DNA of 64,000 nucleotides from Candidatus Limnocylindrales bacterium (GCA_035559535.1 DATMBG010000036.1:104747-168746), one strand, 5' to 3'. Shown: positions 1 through 8,872, counted from the stretch's first letter. Made by a program: numbers and translations. The notes: generated by a model from the letters alone, not told the origin.

Positions 1-513
1 GGTCCTGCCATTGACATGGCGCGCTTGTTTCAAGTAGAGTTGGAACATTATGAGAAACTCGAAGGGGAGCGATTAACCCTGGAAGGTAAAGCGAATCGAT
101 TGGCCCAAATGATCAGGCAGAATCTCCCGGCAGCCTTTCAAGGCTTGATCGTGATTCCTATTTTTGCCGGCTACGACCTCAAGCGAAAAGAAGGTCGGAT
201 CTTTAAGTACGATGTAGTCGGTGGAAAGTACGAAGAGGAGGAATTTTATGCCACGGGTTCTGGTGGGAAAGACGCCCGCAATACCATGAAGAAGCTCTAC
301 CGGAGAGGACTCCAGGAAGAAGAAGCTCTTAAAGTAGCTCTGGAAGCTCTCATTGATGCGTCGGAAGAAGATGTAGGAACTGGTGGACCGGATCTGGTTC
401 GAGGGATTTACCCTACCGTCAAAAAAATTACCGAACAGGGTATCATGGATGTACCAGAAACAACCGTTGCATCTATTTGTAAGGCGATTATAGAAAGTCG
501 CAAAAATCAATAG
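1..513 (+). CDS. prcB: 20S proteasome beta subunit PrcB, 5' end cut by the window
   Basis: This is the C-terminal 170 residues of the proteasome beta subunit, which forms the proteolytic rings that degrade pupylated proteins in the cytosol. The frame is open from base 1 (G-P-A-I-D before the first internal Met), so the ATG at 16 is internal and the gene starts upstream. The segment reading VELEHYEK, EGKANRLAQMIR and the late GTGGPDLVRGIYPTV are typical of bacterial PrcB. The propeptide and catalytic N-terminal Thr are outside the window. prcA and pafA follow on the same strand, the usual Pup-proteasome order; Pup, Dop and the Mpa/ARC ATPase would be expected upstream but cannot be seen. Confidence 0.95.
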   Translation, partial: GPAIDMARLFQVELEHYEKLEGERLTLEGKANRLAQMIRQNLPAAFQGLIVIPIFAGYDLKRKEGRIFKYDVVGGKYEEEEFYATGSGGKDARNTMKKLYRRGLQEEEALKVALEALIDASEEDVGTGGPDLVRGIYPTVKKITEQGIMDVPETTVASICKAIIESRKNQ

Positions 514-521
514 TCCGCCGT

Positions 522-581
522 CCGTTGTCCGTTGTTTTTATCCACTGCAAAGGATCCTTTGCAGTAAACAACGAACAACGG
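522..581. repeat. 60-bp near-perfect palindrome between prcB and prcA
   Basis: A 16-nt arm (522-537, built of the word CCGTTGT repeated) pairs with 566-581 with one mismatch, and the centre contains a perfect 22-bp palindrome at 544-565 around GGATCC. It ends 13 bases before the prcA start codon, where no clear Shine-Dalgarno sequence is visible, so an RNA hairpin here would sit right at the prcA ribosome-binding region. The same CCGTTGTCC words recur at 7725-7814 and 13471-13510. Confidence 0.85.
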
Positions 582-594
582 ATAACAGGTCCCT

Positions 595-1284
595 ATGGTT
601 TTACCCTATTACGTCTCACCGGAACAGATGATGCAGGATAAGGCGGAGTACGCCCGAAAAGGAATCGCCAAGGGTAAATCTCTGGTGGCTATGGAATACC
701 GAGATGGTATTATCCTCACCGCCGAGAACCCGAGTTCCTCCCTGCATAAAATATGGGAAATCTACGATCGGATCGCTTTTGCCGGGGTAGGTAAATACAG
801 CGAGTTTGAAAATTTGCGTAAATCCGGCGTGAGATATGCCGATACCAAAGGATATATCTACAGTCGAGAAGATGTCACGGCGAAGTCCCTAGCGGAAGCC
901 TATTCTCAGGCAATAGGAAATGTCTTCACCCAGGAAGTTAAACCCTTAGAAATCGAAATCTTGGTTGTGGAAGTCGGAGAAGTTCAGTCGGAAAATGCCA
1001 TGTACCATATCCTTTTCGACGGTAGTATCAGCGATCGGAAGCAATTTGCGGTGATTGGAGGTCAAGCGGAAGAAGTAACCCGTTTTTTAAAAGAACAGTA
1101 TCGGGAAAATAGTTCCTTGGCAGATGCTTTGTGGCTGAGTCAAAAAGCCCTTAGAGTCGTGGAAAATAAACCGATCAGTGAAACGAATCTTGAGGTCGCG
1201 ATCCTGGACAGGAATCGTCCAGGAAGGAAGTTTAAACGTATCCCCCCCGCGGAGATACGAGACCTTATGAAAAGTTATCTTTAG
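595..1284 (+). CDS. prcA: 20S proteasome alpha subunit PrcA
   Basis: This 229-residue protein is the alpha-ring subunit that gates the proteasome core and docks the ATPase ring. The N-terminus (YYVSPEQMMQDKAEYARKGI) matches the bacterial PrcA gate and H0 helix region, followed by VAMEYRDGIIL and the conserved KIWEIYDRIAFAGVG stretch. The length is normal for the family. It lies 81 bp after prcB and 6 bp before pafA. No strong ribosome-binding site precedes the ATG; a large palindrome ends 13 bases upstream, so translation may be influenced by RNA structure. Assembly with PrcB as a 28-mer is family knowledge. Confidence 0.95.
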   Translation: MVLPYYVSPEQMMQDKAEYARKGIAKGKSLVAMEYRDGIILTAENPSSSLHKIWEIYDRIAFAGVGKYSEFENLRKSGVRYADTKGYIYSREDVTAKSLAEAYSQAIGNVFTQEVKPLEIEILVVEVGEVQSENAMYHILFDGSISDRKQFAVIGGQAEEVTRFLKEQYRENSSLADALWLSQKALRVVENKPISETNLEVAILDRNRPGRKFKRIPPAEIRDLMKSYL

Positions 1285-1290
1285 TGGCGT

Positions 1291-2682
1291 ATGGAAAAAC
1301 GAATTTACGGGTTAGAAAGTGAATATGGTATTATTTTTACCTCCAACGGACGTAAAACCCTCCCAGTTGAAAAGGTAGTCCGATACCTCTTTGAACAACT
1401 GGTCACAACGGAAGGATTTTTGAACGTCTTCCTGGAAAATGGAGCTCGATTCTACCAAGATACCGGCTATCATCCCGAATATGCGACCCCGGAATGTACC
1501 AACCCCCTGGATCTCGTTCGATATGATAAAGCCGGGGAGCGTATTTTAGAAAAACTCCTCAACTACGCTGAATATAAAATAGCCAAAGAAGGGATATCGG
1601 GAAACCTGGCCATCTTTAAAAACAATACCGACTTCATAGGTAATTCCTACGGCTGCCACGAAAATTACCTGGTCGATCGAAATGCCAATTTCTACTACCT
1701 GGCCGAGCAACTCATTCCCTTCCTGGTCACCCGACAAGTCTTTTCCGGCTCAGGTAAGGTTTTCCAGGATCGAAAGGGGGCCGATTATAACATCTCCCAA
1801 CGGGCCCAACATATCTGTCAGAAAATCTCCGGAACGACCACCAACGACCGGAGTATCATCAATACCCGAGATGAACCCCATGCCGATGAGGAAAAATACC
1901 GCCGACTTCACGTCATCGTCGGAGACTCCAATATGTCCGAGTTCGTGACCTATCTGAAAACCGGAACTACGGGTCTGGTTCTCCAAATGATCGAAGATGA
2001 CTTCATCGACAAAGATCTCTCCCTGCGAAATCCGGTAAAATCCATCAAGGACATCTCCTGTGATATTACCTGCAAACGAAAGATCAAGCTGGATAACGGA
2101 AAAAAACTCTCTGCCGTGGAAATTCAAAAAGAATATCTGGAACTGGCCCTCCGATACTACAGCGCTCGAGACTTCAATCCCATGGTCAAAGATATTCTCC
2201 AAAAATGGGAATATATCCTGACCAAACTGGAAGAAAACCCGGAACAGCTCAATAAAGAACTCGATTGGGTCATGAAAAAGCAATTAATTGAAACCTATAT
2301 CGACCGGTATAACCTCTCCTGGGGAGATGATCGGGTTCTCATGATCGACCTCCAATACCATGATATTCGAACCGATAAAGGCCTTTACTATCTCCTGGAA
2401 AAAGAAGGGATGGCCACCCGCATCTGCAGTGATGCAGAAATCGAAGACGCCATGCAAAATCCACCCCAGGATACCCGGGCGAAACTTCGGGGCGACTTTA
2501 TCAAACTGGCCAAGGAAAAAAACATCCACTACAACCTGGATTGGAGCTATATCCGAATCGGAAACCTCCTGGATGTTCGGGTCATGTGTGATAATCCCTT
2601 CCAAACCGAGAACCGCCGTATTACAGAACTGATGCGGCTGATTGAACGATCTCGACCGGTTCGAAGACGATTCTTCTTCTAA
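1291..2682 (+). CDS. pafA: Pup-protein ligase PafA
   Basis: This 463-residue carboxylate-amine ligase joins the C-terminal Glu of Pup to lysines of target proteins using ATP. The glutamine-synthetase-like fold is evident from the N-terminal GLESEYG with its Mg-binding Glu, ARFYQDTGYHPEYATPEC with the catalytic Asp, GNSYGCHENYL, and INTRDEPHADAEKYRRLH-like and VIVGDSNMSE segments, which match mycobacterial PafA closely from end to end. No Dop-type loop insertion is evident, so ligase rather than deamidase is preferred. It starts 6 bp after prcA and closes the proteasome operon. Confidence 0.96.
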   Translation: MEKRIYGLESEYGIIFTSNGRKTLPVEKVVRYLFEQLVTTEGFLNVFLENGARFYQDTGYHPEYATPECTNPLDLVRYDKAGERILEKLLNYAEYKIAKEGISGNLAIFKNNTDFIGNSYGCHENYLVDRNANFYYLAEQLIPFLVTRQVFSGSGKVFQDRKGADYNISQRAQHICQKISGTTTNDRSIINTRDEPHADEEKYRRLHVIVGDSNMSEFVTYLKTGTTGLVLQMIEDDFIDKDLSLRNPVKSIKDISCDITCKRKIKLDNGKKLSAVEIQKEYLELALRYYSARDFNPMVKDILQKWEYILTKLEENPEQLNKELDWVMKKQLIETYIDRYNLSWGDDRVLMIDLQYHDIRTDKGLYYLLEKEGMATRICSDAEIEDAMQNPPQDTRAKLRGDFIKLAKEKNIHYNLDWSYIRIGNLLDVRVMCDNPFQTENRRITELMRLIERSRPVRRRFFF

Positions 2683-2829
2683 AGGGCCGTTTCTGACTTA
2701 TCTTCTGGGGCGAATGGATAAAATCCACAAAATCTCCCCATCGCCCCTTCATCTCCCTTATCCTGCCCCCAAGGATAGAGAAGGAAAGAAAAGGTGCCGA
2801 CGGTGATTTCCTATGCGGTAAAATAAATT

Positions 2830-3987
2830 ATGTACTTACCTGACTACCAAAACGGAAGTATCGTCAACTTAATAAGCTCCATCTCAAAATCCTTAGGAGA
2901 TACCCCCCTTTACGAACCTTTAGAAACCTTAAAACCAGAATTATGGTCCGGATCCAGAACTCTCCTCCTGATGGTTTTGGATGGATTAGGTTATGAATAT
3001 TTAATCAATTACGGAAAAGGAAGTATCCTCTATGAAAATCTTAAAGATAAACTGACTTCTGTATTTCCTTCCACCACAGCAGCCAGTTTAACCACCTTTG
3101 TCACCGGACTTGCACCCCAACAACATGCCATTACCGGCTGGTTTATGTATCTGAAAGAGCTGGGAACGGTTTCTGCCATCTTACCCTTTAAGCCGAGAAA
3201 TGGTGGGGTTTCCTTTAGTCAAACCCAGGTTGAACCCAGAAAAATATTCGATCAACCGTCCATCTTTGAGAAAATTAAAGTCCCTTCCTATGTGGTGACC
3301 CACAAAGATTTTGTCAAATCCGACTATACCTGTGCAACTACGGGAAAAACAAAACGGGTCTATTATCGTAATCTGAAAGGATTCTTTAAAAAGATAAAAA
3401 GAATTATTCGCTGGCATCCCCATCGGAAGTTTATTTATGCCTATTGGTCCGAGTTCGATCGTTTGTGCCACAAGTATGGGACCAGAAGTAAAGAAGTTAC
3501 CGACCATTTTGCCGATTTAAACAAAAGATTAGCGGCGTTTTTAAACTCCATAGAAGGGACCCATACCACCATAATTATTACGGCAGATCATGGCCTTTTG
3601 GATACCGATACCTCCCACGTTATCCAATTAAAAAACCATCCTAAACTCGCTGAAACTTTGATACTTCCCTTATGTGGAGAGCCCCGGGTAGCCTATTGTT
3701 ATGTTCGTCCATCCAAAACCAGGCAATTTGAAGAGTATATAGCGACCCATCTGGCTGAGTATGGGGAGCTTTATAGAAGTGAAGAATTGGTCGAGAAGAA
3801 TTATTTCGGCTTATTTGAACCCCATAAAAATTTATTCGATAGAATTGGAGATTACACCTTCATTCTAAAGGACCGGTATATCCTCAAGGATTTTCTTCTC
3901 GGTGAAAAAGAGCAGTTTAATATTGGGAACCATGGGGGTTTAAGTCGAGAAGAAATATTTGTTCCTTTGATTGTTATCCAAAGGTAA
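2830..3987 (+). CDS. Type I phosphodiesterase / nucleotide pyrophosphatase family protein
   Basis: This 385-residue protein belongs to the alkaline-phosphatase superfamily (NPP branch), metal-dependent enzymes that cleave phosphodiesters or pyrophosphates. Visible motifs are MVLDGLGYEYL (first metal Asp), FPSTTAASLTTF with the likely Thr nucleophile, ITADHGLLDTD (metal Asp-His) and GNHGGLS near the C-terminus (metal His). No signal peptide is evident, so it may be cytosolic. The substrate cannot be told from sequence. It stands alone 147 bp after pafA, and a perfect palindrome follows its stop codon, facing the convergent TauE gene. Confidence 0.85.
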   Translation: MYLPDYQNGSIVNLISSISKSLGDTPLYEPLETLKPELWSGSRTLLLMVLDGLGYEYLINYGKGSILYENLKDKLTSVFPSTTAASLTTFVTGLAPQQHAITGWFMYLKELGTVSAILPFKPRNGGVSFSQTQVEPRKIFDQPSIFEKIKVPSYVVTHKDFVKSDYTCATTGKTKRVYYRNLKGFFKKIKRIIRWHPHRKFIYAYWSEFDRLCHKYGTRSKEVTDHFADLNKRLAAFLNSIEGTHTTIIITADHGLLDTDTSHVIQLKNHPKLAETLILPLCGEPRVAYCYVRPSKTRQFEEYIATHLAEYGELYRSEELVEKNYFGLFEPHKNLFDRIGDYTFILKDRYILKDFLLGEKEQFNIGNHGGLSREEIFVPLIVIQR

Positions 3988-4016
3988 ATTTATTTCCTTT
4001 ACTTCGAGCCTGCTCT

Positions 4017-4058
4017 CCCTCACCCCCTCTCCTGAAGCTTCAGGAGAGGGGGTGAGGG
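4017..4058. repeat. 42-bp perfect palindrome between convergent genes
   Basis: The 21-nt arm 4017-4037 is the exact reverse complement of 4038-4058, with no spacer (centre AAG|CTT). It lies between the ends of two convergent genes and may work as a bidirectional transcription barrier, but no T-run follows, so a classical terminator is not clear. Its CCCTCACCCCCTCTCC word resembles the C-rich hairpins at 52.5-52.8 kb. Confidence 0.9.
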
Positions 4059-4161
4059 GGAGACAAGGCGAAGGGCCTCCCCGTCCCCTTGTCTCCTCGT
4101 CCCTTTGTCTCAAAAAGGGGGCCGATCCTGCTCTTGATTCCTCTGATTTCCTGTTTTGATA

Positions 4162-4905
4162 CTAAAAGAGGCGTAAGGCGATGATAATCCCAAAACCTAC
4201 CACAACCGCACGGAGCAGTTTAGGAGGTAAGCGCTGGGCCAGGCGGGCCCCGGCGTAGCCACCGACAATGGAGGCTCCGGCCATAATTCCGGCAGCACCG
4301 AGATCTGCCGCACCGGTTAAAATAAAATAAAAGGCAGCGATTCCGTTGATAAGGGTGGCAAAAAAAACCTTGAGGGCATTGGCAGATTGCAAATCTTCGG
4401 GCATAAAAATAGCCATAGCGGCAAGCATGAGAATGCCAATACCTGCACCAAAGTAACCACCATAAACGGAGATGAGGAACTGGACGATCCACAGGGCTCG
4501 TGAAGCCCCCTTAGGATTTGTTTTGGTTCGCCGGGTTACCCACCTTCCAACCTGCCCCTGTACAACCAGCAGGGCACAGGCAAGTAAAATAAGGTAGGGG
4601 ACGATGAGTCGGAAGGCTTTTTCAGGAGTGTGTAAGAGAATAACAGAACCCAGAAGTCCACCCAGAAGTGAAGGAAGTGCAAGGGCCATGGCCTGTTTTC
4701 GTTTATACCAGATACGTAAGCGATAAGCCCAAACACTGGCCAGAGATCCAGGCCACAGGGCCACCGTACTGGTAGCGTTTGCCATAACAGCAGGCAAGCC
4801 GCTCAAAAACAGAGCCGGGAAACTGATCAAGGAACCCCCACCGGCGACCGCATTTATAAAACCGGCTCCCAGCCCCGCAGCCACAATAAGCAAAAATTTT
4901 TGCAT
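4162..4905 (-). CDS. TauE/SafE family sulfite/organic-anion transporter
   Basis: A 247-residue inner-membrane protein of the TauE/SafE (DUF81) family, which carry sulfite, sulfoacetate or similar anions. The N-terminal segment GAGFINAVAGGGSLISFPAL and the internal repeat VYGGYFGAGIGILMLA are the two characteristic family motifs, each in one of the duplicated halves. About seven to eight hydrophobic segments can be counted. It starts 22 bp after the DUF89 gene, so it is probably last in a three-gene minus-strand unit. The substrate is unknown. Confidence 0.88.
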   Translation of the reverse strand: MQKFLLIVAAGLGAGFINAVAGGGSLISFPALFLSGLPAVMANATSTVALWPGSLASVWAYRLRIWYKRKQAMALALPSLLGGLLGSVILLHTPEKAFRLIVPYLILLACALLVVQGQVGRWVTRRTKTNPKGASRALWIVQFLISVYGGYFGAGIGILMLAAMAIFMPEDLQSANALKVFFATLINGIAAFYFILTGAADLGAAGIMAGASIVGGYAGARLAQRLPPKLLRAVVVGFGIIIALRLF

Positions 4906-4927
4906 CTATCCATCGGACCTTCTCATT

Positions 4928-5776
4928 TTAAAATAGAAGTACATTATCTCCTTTTTTAACTCCCAGACTCCGGGCTACCGGTTCACAGTTTGCCCTGAGT
5001 AAACAGGCGATATTCTCTCGAACCCCAAACAGGGTCTGATAATAACTCATTCCCTTGGCAAGGACCAGGTCCGAGTTGTCCCATACATCGATGAATCCTT
5101 CCGACATGGTCTGGAGGGTTAAGCCTTCCTGGTCCCGGGTATGGGGAATAACTACCCCGTACTCATCCAAACCCATCTCCATGACATCCTCTACCGTCGC
5201 ATCATTCAGGATCGGCTCTTCTTTCGGGGAAATGACCACCGTTTTGCCCATCTCAACCAATCGCTTTAAGATCAGCTTATCGAAAACAATCTCCCCACAG
5301 TTATCCGTTAAGAATAAAACACTATCGACCCCTTGAAGGACTTCTTCCAGTTTTTTACTCTCATCAATGGCAAAACCGGTTTGTAAGCCCTGTTGGATAA
5401 GTTGAATGAGATTTTCAGCTACCTCAAAGCTCGTATAGTCGGCCACCGTTGCATCGATGGCGTTACTGGTAGTAGCTACAAGGAAAGCCTCTCTTAGAGT
5501 TTTTACCTTCGGTGAGATGATTTCAAAAACCTGTTTGGCGACCTCATTACTTTTCTTTTTAAACTTCAGATAAGGGTCCCCGGTGGCCGCATTTTTGATC
5601 ATTCTATGAATCTCGGTGCCCAGTAAGGCGGGCGTGGCACCTTGAAAGGAATTCTGGAGTTTATCGATGGCCCATAACATGGTTTCATAGCGGGAATTCC
5701 ATTCTTCAAAGGCCAGATCACAAGCTTCTCGAGCCTGACGCATCAGGCATTCTGCACAGATATAGGTCGTTTCCAT
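4928..5776 (-). CDS. DUF89 / ARMT1-like metal-dependent phosphatase
   Basis: This 282-residue protein is of the DUF89 family, metal-dependent phosphatases proposed to clear damaged phosphometabolites. Family signatures are the N-terminal CAECLMRQ Cys pair, the FLTDNCGEIVFD metal-site motif near residue 155 and LAKGMSYYQTL near the C-terminus. A very good ribosome-binding site (GGAGGTAAGGT) directly precedes the ATG and overlaps the end of the 62-residue gene upstream, pointing to coupled translation. The physiological substrate cannot be deduced. Confidence 0.88.
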   Translation of the reverse strand: METTYICAECLMRQAREACDLAFEEWNSRYETMLWAIDKLQNSFQGATPALLGTEIHRMIKNAATGDPYLKFKKKSNEVAKQVFEIISPKVKTLREAFLVATTSNAIDATVADYTSFEVAENLIQLIQQGLQTGFAIDESKKLEEVLQGVDSVLFLTDNCGEIVFDKLILKRLVEMGKTVVISPKEEPILNDATVEDVMEMGLDEYGVVIPHTRDQEGLTLQTMSEGFIDVWDNSDLVLAKGMSYYQTLFGVRENIACLLRANCEPVARSLGVKKGDNVLLF

Positions 5777-5786
5777 ACCTTACCTC

Positions 5787-5975
5787 CTACTCTTCTTCCG
5801 GGGCTTCCCGGATAAAGAAAATAAAAGCCATCGAGGGTCTCCGCGAAGCCGGTGTAACCACAAAATGAATCCCTTCAAAGTTCCAACCTTTACGTACCCA
5901 CTCGTTGACGGAAGCTTCAATGGTTTCATCGGTGACAATATTTAGCTCTACCACTTTGTAGGTAATCGTAGCCAT
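5787..5975 (-). CDS. Small DUF4177-like protein (62 aa)
   Basis: A 62-residue cytosolic protein starting ITYKVVELNIVTDETIEASVNEW followed by a GWNFEGIHFVV strand, the layout of small DUF4177-type beta-alpha-beta proteins whose function is unknown. It sits 10 bp ahead of the DUF89 gene, and the perfect ribosome-binding site of that gene lies across its stop. A strong sigma-70-type promoter match is about 57 bp upstream. Assignment to DUF4177 is by pattern only. Confidence 0.75.
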   Translation of the reverse strand: MATITYKVVELNIVTDETIEASVNEWVRKGWNFEGIHFVVTPASRRPSMAFIFFIREAPEEE

Positions 5976-6388
5976 AACCGTTTTAACTCCCTATGAAAAT
6001 TCGGAAAAACCTTAAAAATAGTAATATTCAAATTTTATGCCGAATCTAAGGAGTGTCAAGGTAAAATTTAAATAACAGGCAGAAAAGGATTTATACCCTA
6101 TTTCAATACCGACCTGATATAAGGTGGATAGGTTTTGGATATGCGATGAGGAAGTGGAAACCGAATGAGGGATGGAAAGTTCCCGGGAGTTTGCCGGCCA
6201 GGAGGCAATTCTATCCCGTAGAGCGTGTCTGAAAAGCTACGGTTTCTTCTTATTGCGAATATTCAGTTTCGAGCATAAAGGTCCGATTCCCCTCTCCTGT
6301 CAACCGGAACAGTACGAAGTTATTGTCAAAACCTTTTAAGCACTAAAATCTTGAAACTTCCCAAGTATAACTTCCAGATTCATCCGGG
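5976..6388. other. Intergenic region with no gene seen
   Basis: Apart from the promoter at 6032-6059, this 413-bp gap shows no ORF with family features, no convincing RNA gene and no strong repeat. It lies downstream of the E2 gene and upstream of the 62-residue gene, both on the minus strand. Confidence 0.6.
6032..6059 (-). promoter_or_regulatory. Sigma-70-type promoter for the DUF4177-DUF89-TauE unit
   Basis: Read on the minus strand, TTGACA (6059-6054) is separated by 16 bases from TAAAAT (6037-6032). Both hexamers are at or near consensus and the start codon at 5975 is about 57 bases further on. Confidence 0.6.
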
Positions 6389-7711
6389 TTAAAGCAATTC
6401 CAGGGTGGTTAAGTCCATGGTTTCCAGATTTTGTTTAACTTTATCGATAAATTGAGCGGCTATGATTCCGTCGATGATCCGATGATCAAAGGAAAGAGAC
6501 AGGTACATCATGGAGCGGATGGCGATGGCCTCATTTTCCAAAACTACAGGCCGTTTCACGATGGCTCCTACGCCTAAAATTGCCGCCTGGGGTTGATGGA
6601 TAATGGGGGTTGCAAAGAGAGTTCCATACATGCCCGTATTGGTGATACTGAAGGTTCCCTTTTCCACATCGGCGGGAGTTAATTTACGTTCTCTGGCTCT
6701 TCGGGCCAGGTCCTCTACTTCCCGGGCCAATCCTAAAATACTCTTCTCATCGGCAGCTTTGATCACAGGTACCAGAAGTCCATCTTCCAAAGCTACGGCA
6801 ATTCCTATATGGATATCCTTATGTAGGATGATCCCTTCGTCGGACCAACTGGAATTGACCATTGGATAAGCTTTTAATGCACCCACCGTTGCTTTAATGA
6901 TAAAGGGAAGGTAAGTGAGATTAACCCCTTCTTTCTGGAGAAATTGTTCTTTGATTTTCTCCCGGAATTTGACAATGGCAGTCATATCGACTTCCACAAC
7001 GGCTGTGACATGGGGGGAAGTGTGTACGCTACGGACCATATGTTCGGCGATGGCCTTACGCATCGGGGTCAGGGGAATTAGCACATCCCCTTTTTCAAGG
7101 GTTACCCGTGGAGTAGGAGTAACGGGAGGTTTTTCAGGCATTTTGATGGCCGGTTCAACCGGAGAAGGAATGACTTCTTTTTCTGCTTCTGCTTTTTTCT
7201 TCTGGGCCCGTACTTGGATATATTTTAGGAGATCCTCTTTGGTGACTCTTCCTCCGAGACCGCTTCCCTGGATTTGCTCCAATTCTTCCAGGCTAATTCC
7301 TTCTTTCTGAGCGATATTTCGAACCACCGGAGAATAATAATGCCGGGGTTCCCTTCCCTTACTTTCCGGTTTAAATTCGGTAAGCTTTTCTGCAGAGGGT
7401 TTCTCAGGCTGCGGAACCCCTGCCTGGGGAGGAACCGATTCTAGAGGAGGCGGCTTAGCCATAACTTGTTCGCCGGAGGGGGCAATTTCGGCCATTTCTT
7501 TGCCGACCTGGACCACACCTCCTTCTGGAACCATAATTTTGGATAAAATTCCACTCGCCGGGGAAGGTATTTCAGAGTCGATTTTATCTGTACTGACTTC
7601 CAGGAGCGGCTCATCTTTCTCTACCCGTTCCCCTTCTTTCTTCAACCATTTCAAGACGGTTCCCTCTGCAATACTTTCCCCCAGTTGTGGCATCACAACC
7701 TTAACAGGCAT
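6389..7711 (-). CDS. pdhC: Dihydrolipoamide acyltransferase (E2) of a 2-oxoacid dehydrogenase complex
   Basis: E2 forms the core of the complex and transfers the acyl group from its lipoyl arm to CoA. From the start chosen here (440 aa) there is a lipoyl domain with the lipoylated Lys43 in STDKIDSE, a linker rich in Pro, a peripheral-subunit-binding domain near 125-165 (SPVVRNIAQKEGI...GLGGRVTKEDLL), a second Pro-rich linker, and the catalytic domain ending SFDHRIIDG with the active-site His. The frame extends upstream to 7774, but those 21 residues are encoded by a dispersed repeat, and PVKVVMPQLGESI is the usual E2 beginning. E1alpha and E1beta lie upstream; no E3 is in the window. Pyruvate, branched-chain acids or acetoin are all possible substrates. 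Confidence 0.9.
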   Translation of the reverse strand: MPVKVVMPQLGESIAEGTVLKWLKKEGERVEKDEPLLEVSTDKIDSEIPSPASGILSKIMVPEGGVVQVGKEMAEIAPSGEQVMAKPPPLESVPPQAGVPQPEKPSAEKLTEFKPESKGREPRHYYSPVVRNIAQKEGISLEELEQIQGSGLGGRVTKEDLLKYIQVRAQKKKAEAEKEVIPSPVEPAIKMPEKPPVTPTPRVTLEKGDVLIPLTPMRKAIAEHMVRSVHTSPHVTAVVEVDMTAIVKFREKIKEQFLQKEGVNLTYLPFIIKATVGALKAYPMVNSSWSDEGIILHKDIHIGIAVALEDGLLVPVIKAADEKSILGLAREVEDLARRARERKLTPADVEKGTFSITNTGMYGTLFATPIIHQPQAAILGVGAIVKRPVVLENEAIAIRSMMYLSLSFDHRIIDGIIAAQFIDKVKQNLETMDLTTLELL

Positions 7712-7724
7712 AATGAGTGTCTGG

Positions 7725-7814
7725 TATCCGTTCTCCATTGTCCGTTGTAAGCGGTTCCTTATCTGTTCCGACAATCCCTTAATCCCCTACAACGGACAGC
7801 GAATAACGGACAAA
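7725..7814. repeat. Inverted repeat of CCGTTGTCC-type words between E1alpha and E2
   Basis: The left arm (7725-7753) and right arm (7787-7814) are imperfect inverted copies built of TCCGTT/TGTCCGTTGT words, with a roughly 33-nt loop. The same words occur at 522-581 and 13471-13510. The repeat reads in frame into the E2 gene from upstream and creates a spurious N-terminal extension. Confidence 0.7.
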
Positions 7815-7815
7815 A

Positions 7816-8778
7816 TTAGTCAGCATATACACCTTCCAGGGCCTCTTCGGGTTCCGGCCAGGGACTATTCTCGGCGAACTGGACGGCCTCTTCGATCTCT
7901 TTTTCTATACGGGTCTCTATTTCGCTCTGGATGGTTTTATTAAGGATTTTATGATTCCTCAGATATTTTTCAAATCGATCGATGGGATCCTTTTTAGCCC
8001 ATTCTTCCAGCAATTGCTTGGGTACGTAGAAAGCATCGTCATGTTCTGCATGGCCCCGCATTCTCATGGTTTTTGACTCAATAAAAGTAGGACCCTTACC
8101 GCTCCGAGCGTTTTCTACGGCTGCCTTCGTTACTTCATAAACGGCCAAAACATCGTTACCGTCGACAACGACGCCAGGTATTCCATAAGCCTTGGCACGA
8201 TCCACCAGATCCACAAGGGCCGTTTGTTTGCTTAGAGGCGTCGAGTAGGCATATTGATTATTTTCGCAGATTACCACCAGGGGGAGTTTATGAACCCCGG
8301 CGAAGTTCATCCCCTCATGGAAGAGTCCTGTGCTGGTTCCACCATCTCCGATGTACGTCAAAACGACCCTTTTTTCCCGTCTTAATTTGAAAGAAAGGGC
8401 AATTCCAGAACAAACTACGATGGTTTCTCCTAGCATACTGATGGGGGCAATAACCCCGAGTTTCAGATCTCCCATATGAAGGTTAAGGTCTTTTCCACGG
8501 GTATAACCGGTTTTTTTGCCCATATATTGGGCAAAAATTTTGGCCGGGGTAAACCCTCGGACGAGGGCTGCGCCGACATCCCTTTGCAGGGGAGCCAGAA
8601 TATCCTCTTTCTCTAAAGCCCAGGCTGAGCCAATAGCCGTAGCCTCATTACCCCAACCACTGTAAACTCCGCCATAGAGCTTCCCCTGGCGATACAACTT
8701 TGAGGCCCGATCATCTATGGCCCGAATGAGTTTCATGTAATAATAGATTTTTAAAAGCTCATCTTTTTTAAGATTCAT
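7816..8778 (-). CDS. pdhA: 2-oxoacid dehydrogenase E1 component, alpha subunit
   Basis: This 320-residue protein is the thiamine-diphosphate-binding alpha chain of E1, which decarboxylates the 2-oxoacid and passes the acyl group to E2. The ThDP motif is visible as GDGGTSTGLFHEGMNFAGV followed by VVICENNQYAYSTP, and the phosphorylation-loop-like segment SKTMRMRGHAEHDDAFYV is typical. Length fits the bacterial PdhA/AcoA type. It is 94 bp downstream of the E1beta gene and 104 bp upstream of E2 on the same strand. No good ribosome-binding site precedes the ATG. Pyruvate specificity is likely but unproven. Confidence 0.9.
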   Translation of the reverse strand: MNLKKDELLKIYYYMKLIRAIDDRASKLYRQGKLYGGVYSGWGNEATAIGSAWALEKEDILAPLQRDVGAALVRGFTPAKIFAQYMGKKTGYTRGKDLNLHMGDLKLGVIAPISMLGETIVVCSGIALSFKLRREKRVVLTYIGDGGTSTGLFHEGMNFAGVHKLPLVVICENNQYAYSTPLSKQTALVDLVDRAKAYGIPGVVVDGNDVLAVYEVTKAAVENARSGKGPTFIESKTMRMRGHAEHDDAFYVPKQLLEEWAKKDPIDRFEKYLRNHKILNKTIQSEIETRIEKEIEEAVQFAENSPWPEPEEALEGVYAD

Positions 8779-8872
8779 AATTTAAGAAAGAATGAAAATG
8801 TAAAGAGAACGAGAGTTTGGGAGTTTAGTTCTGTCTTTTGCTCTCCCATTCTCCCTCTTCTCCCTTATCCCT

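Noticed and set aside
2683-2829. pup gene after pafA
   Set aside because: No small ORF ending in Gly-Gly-Glu or Gly-Gly-Gln is present; pup is expected upstream of the window.
3971-4159. Short plus-strand ORF after the phosphodiesterase gene
   Set aside because: It reads through the 42-bp palindrome and simple words and has no protein-like features.
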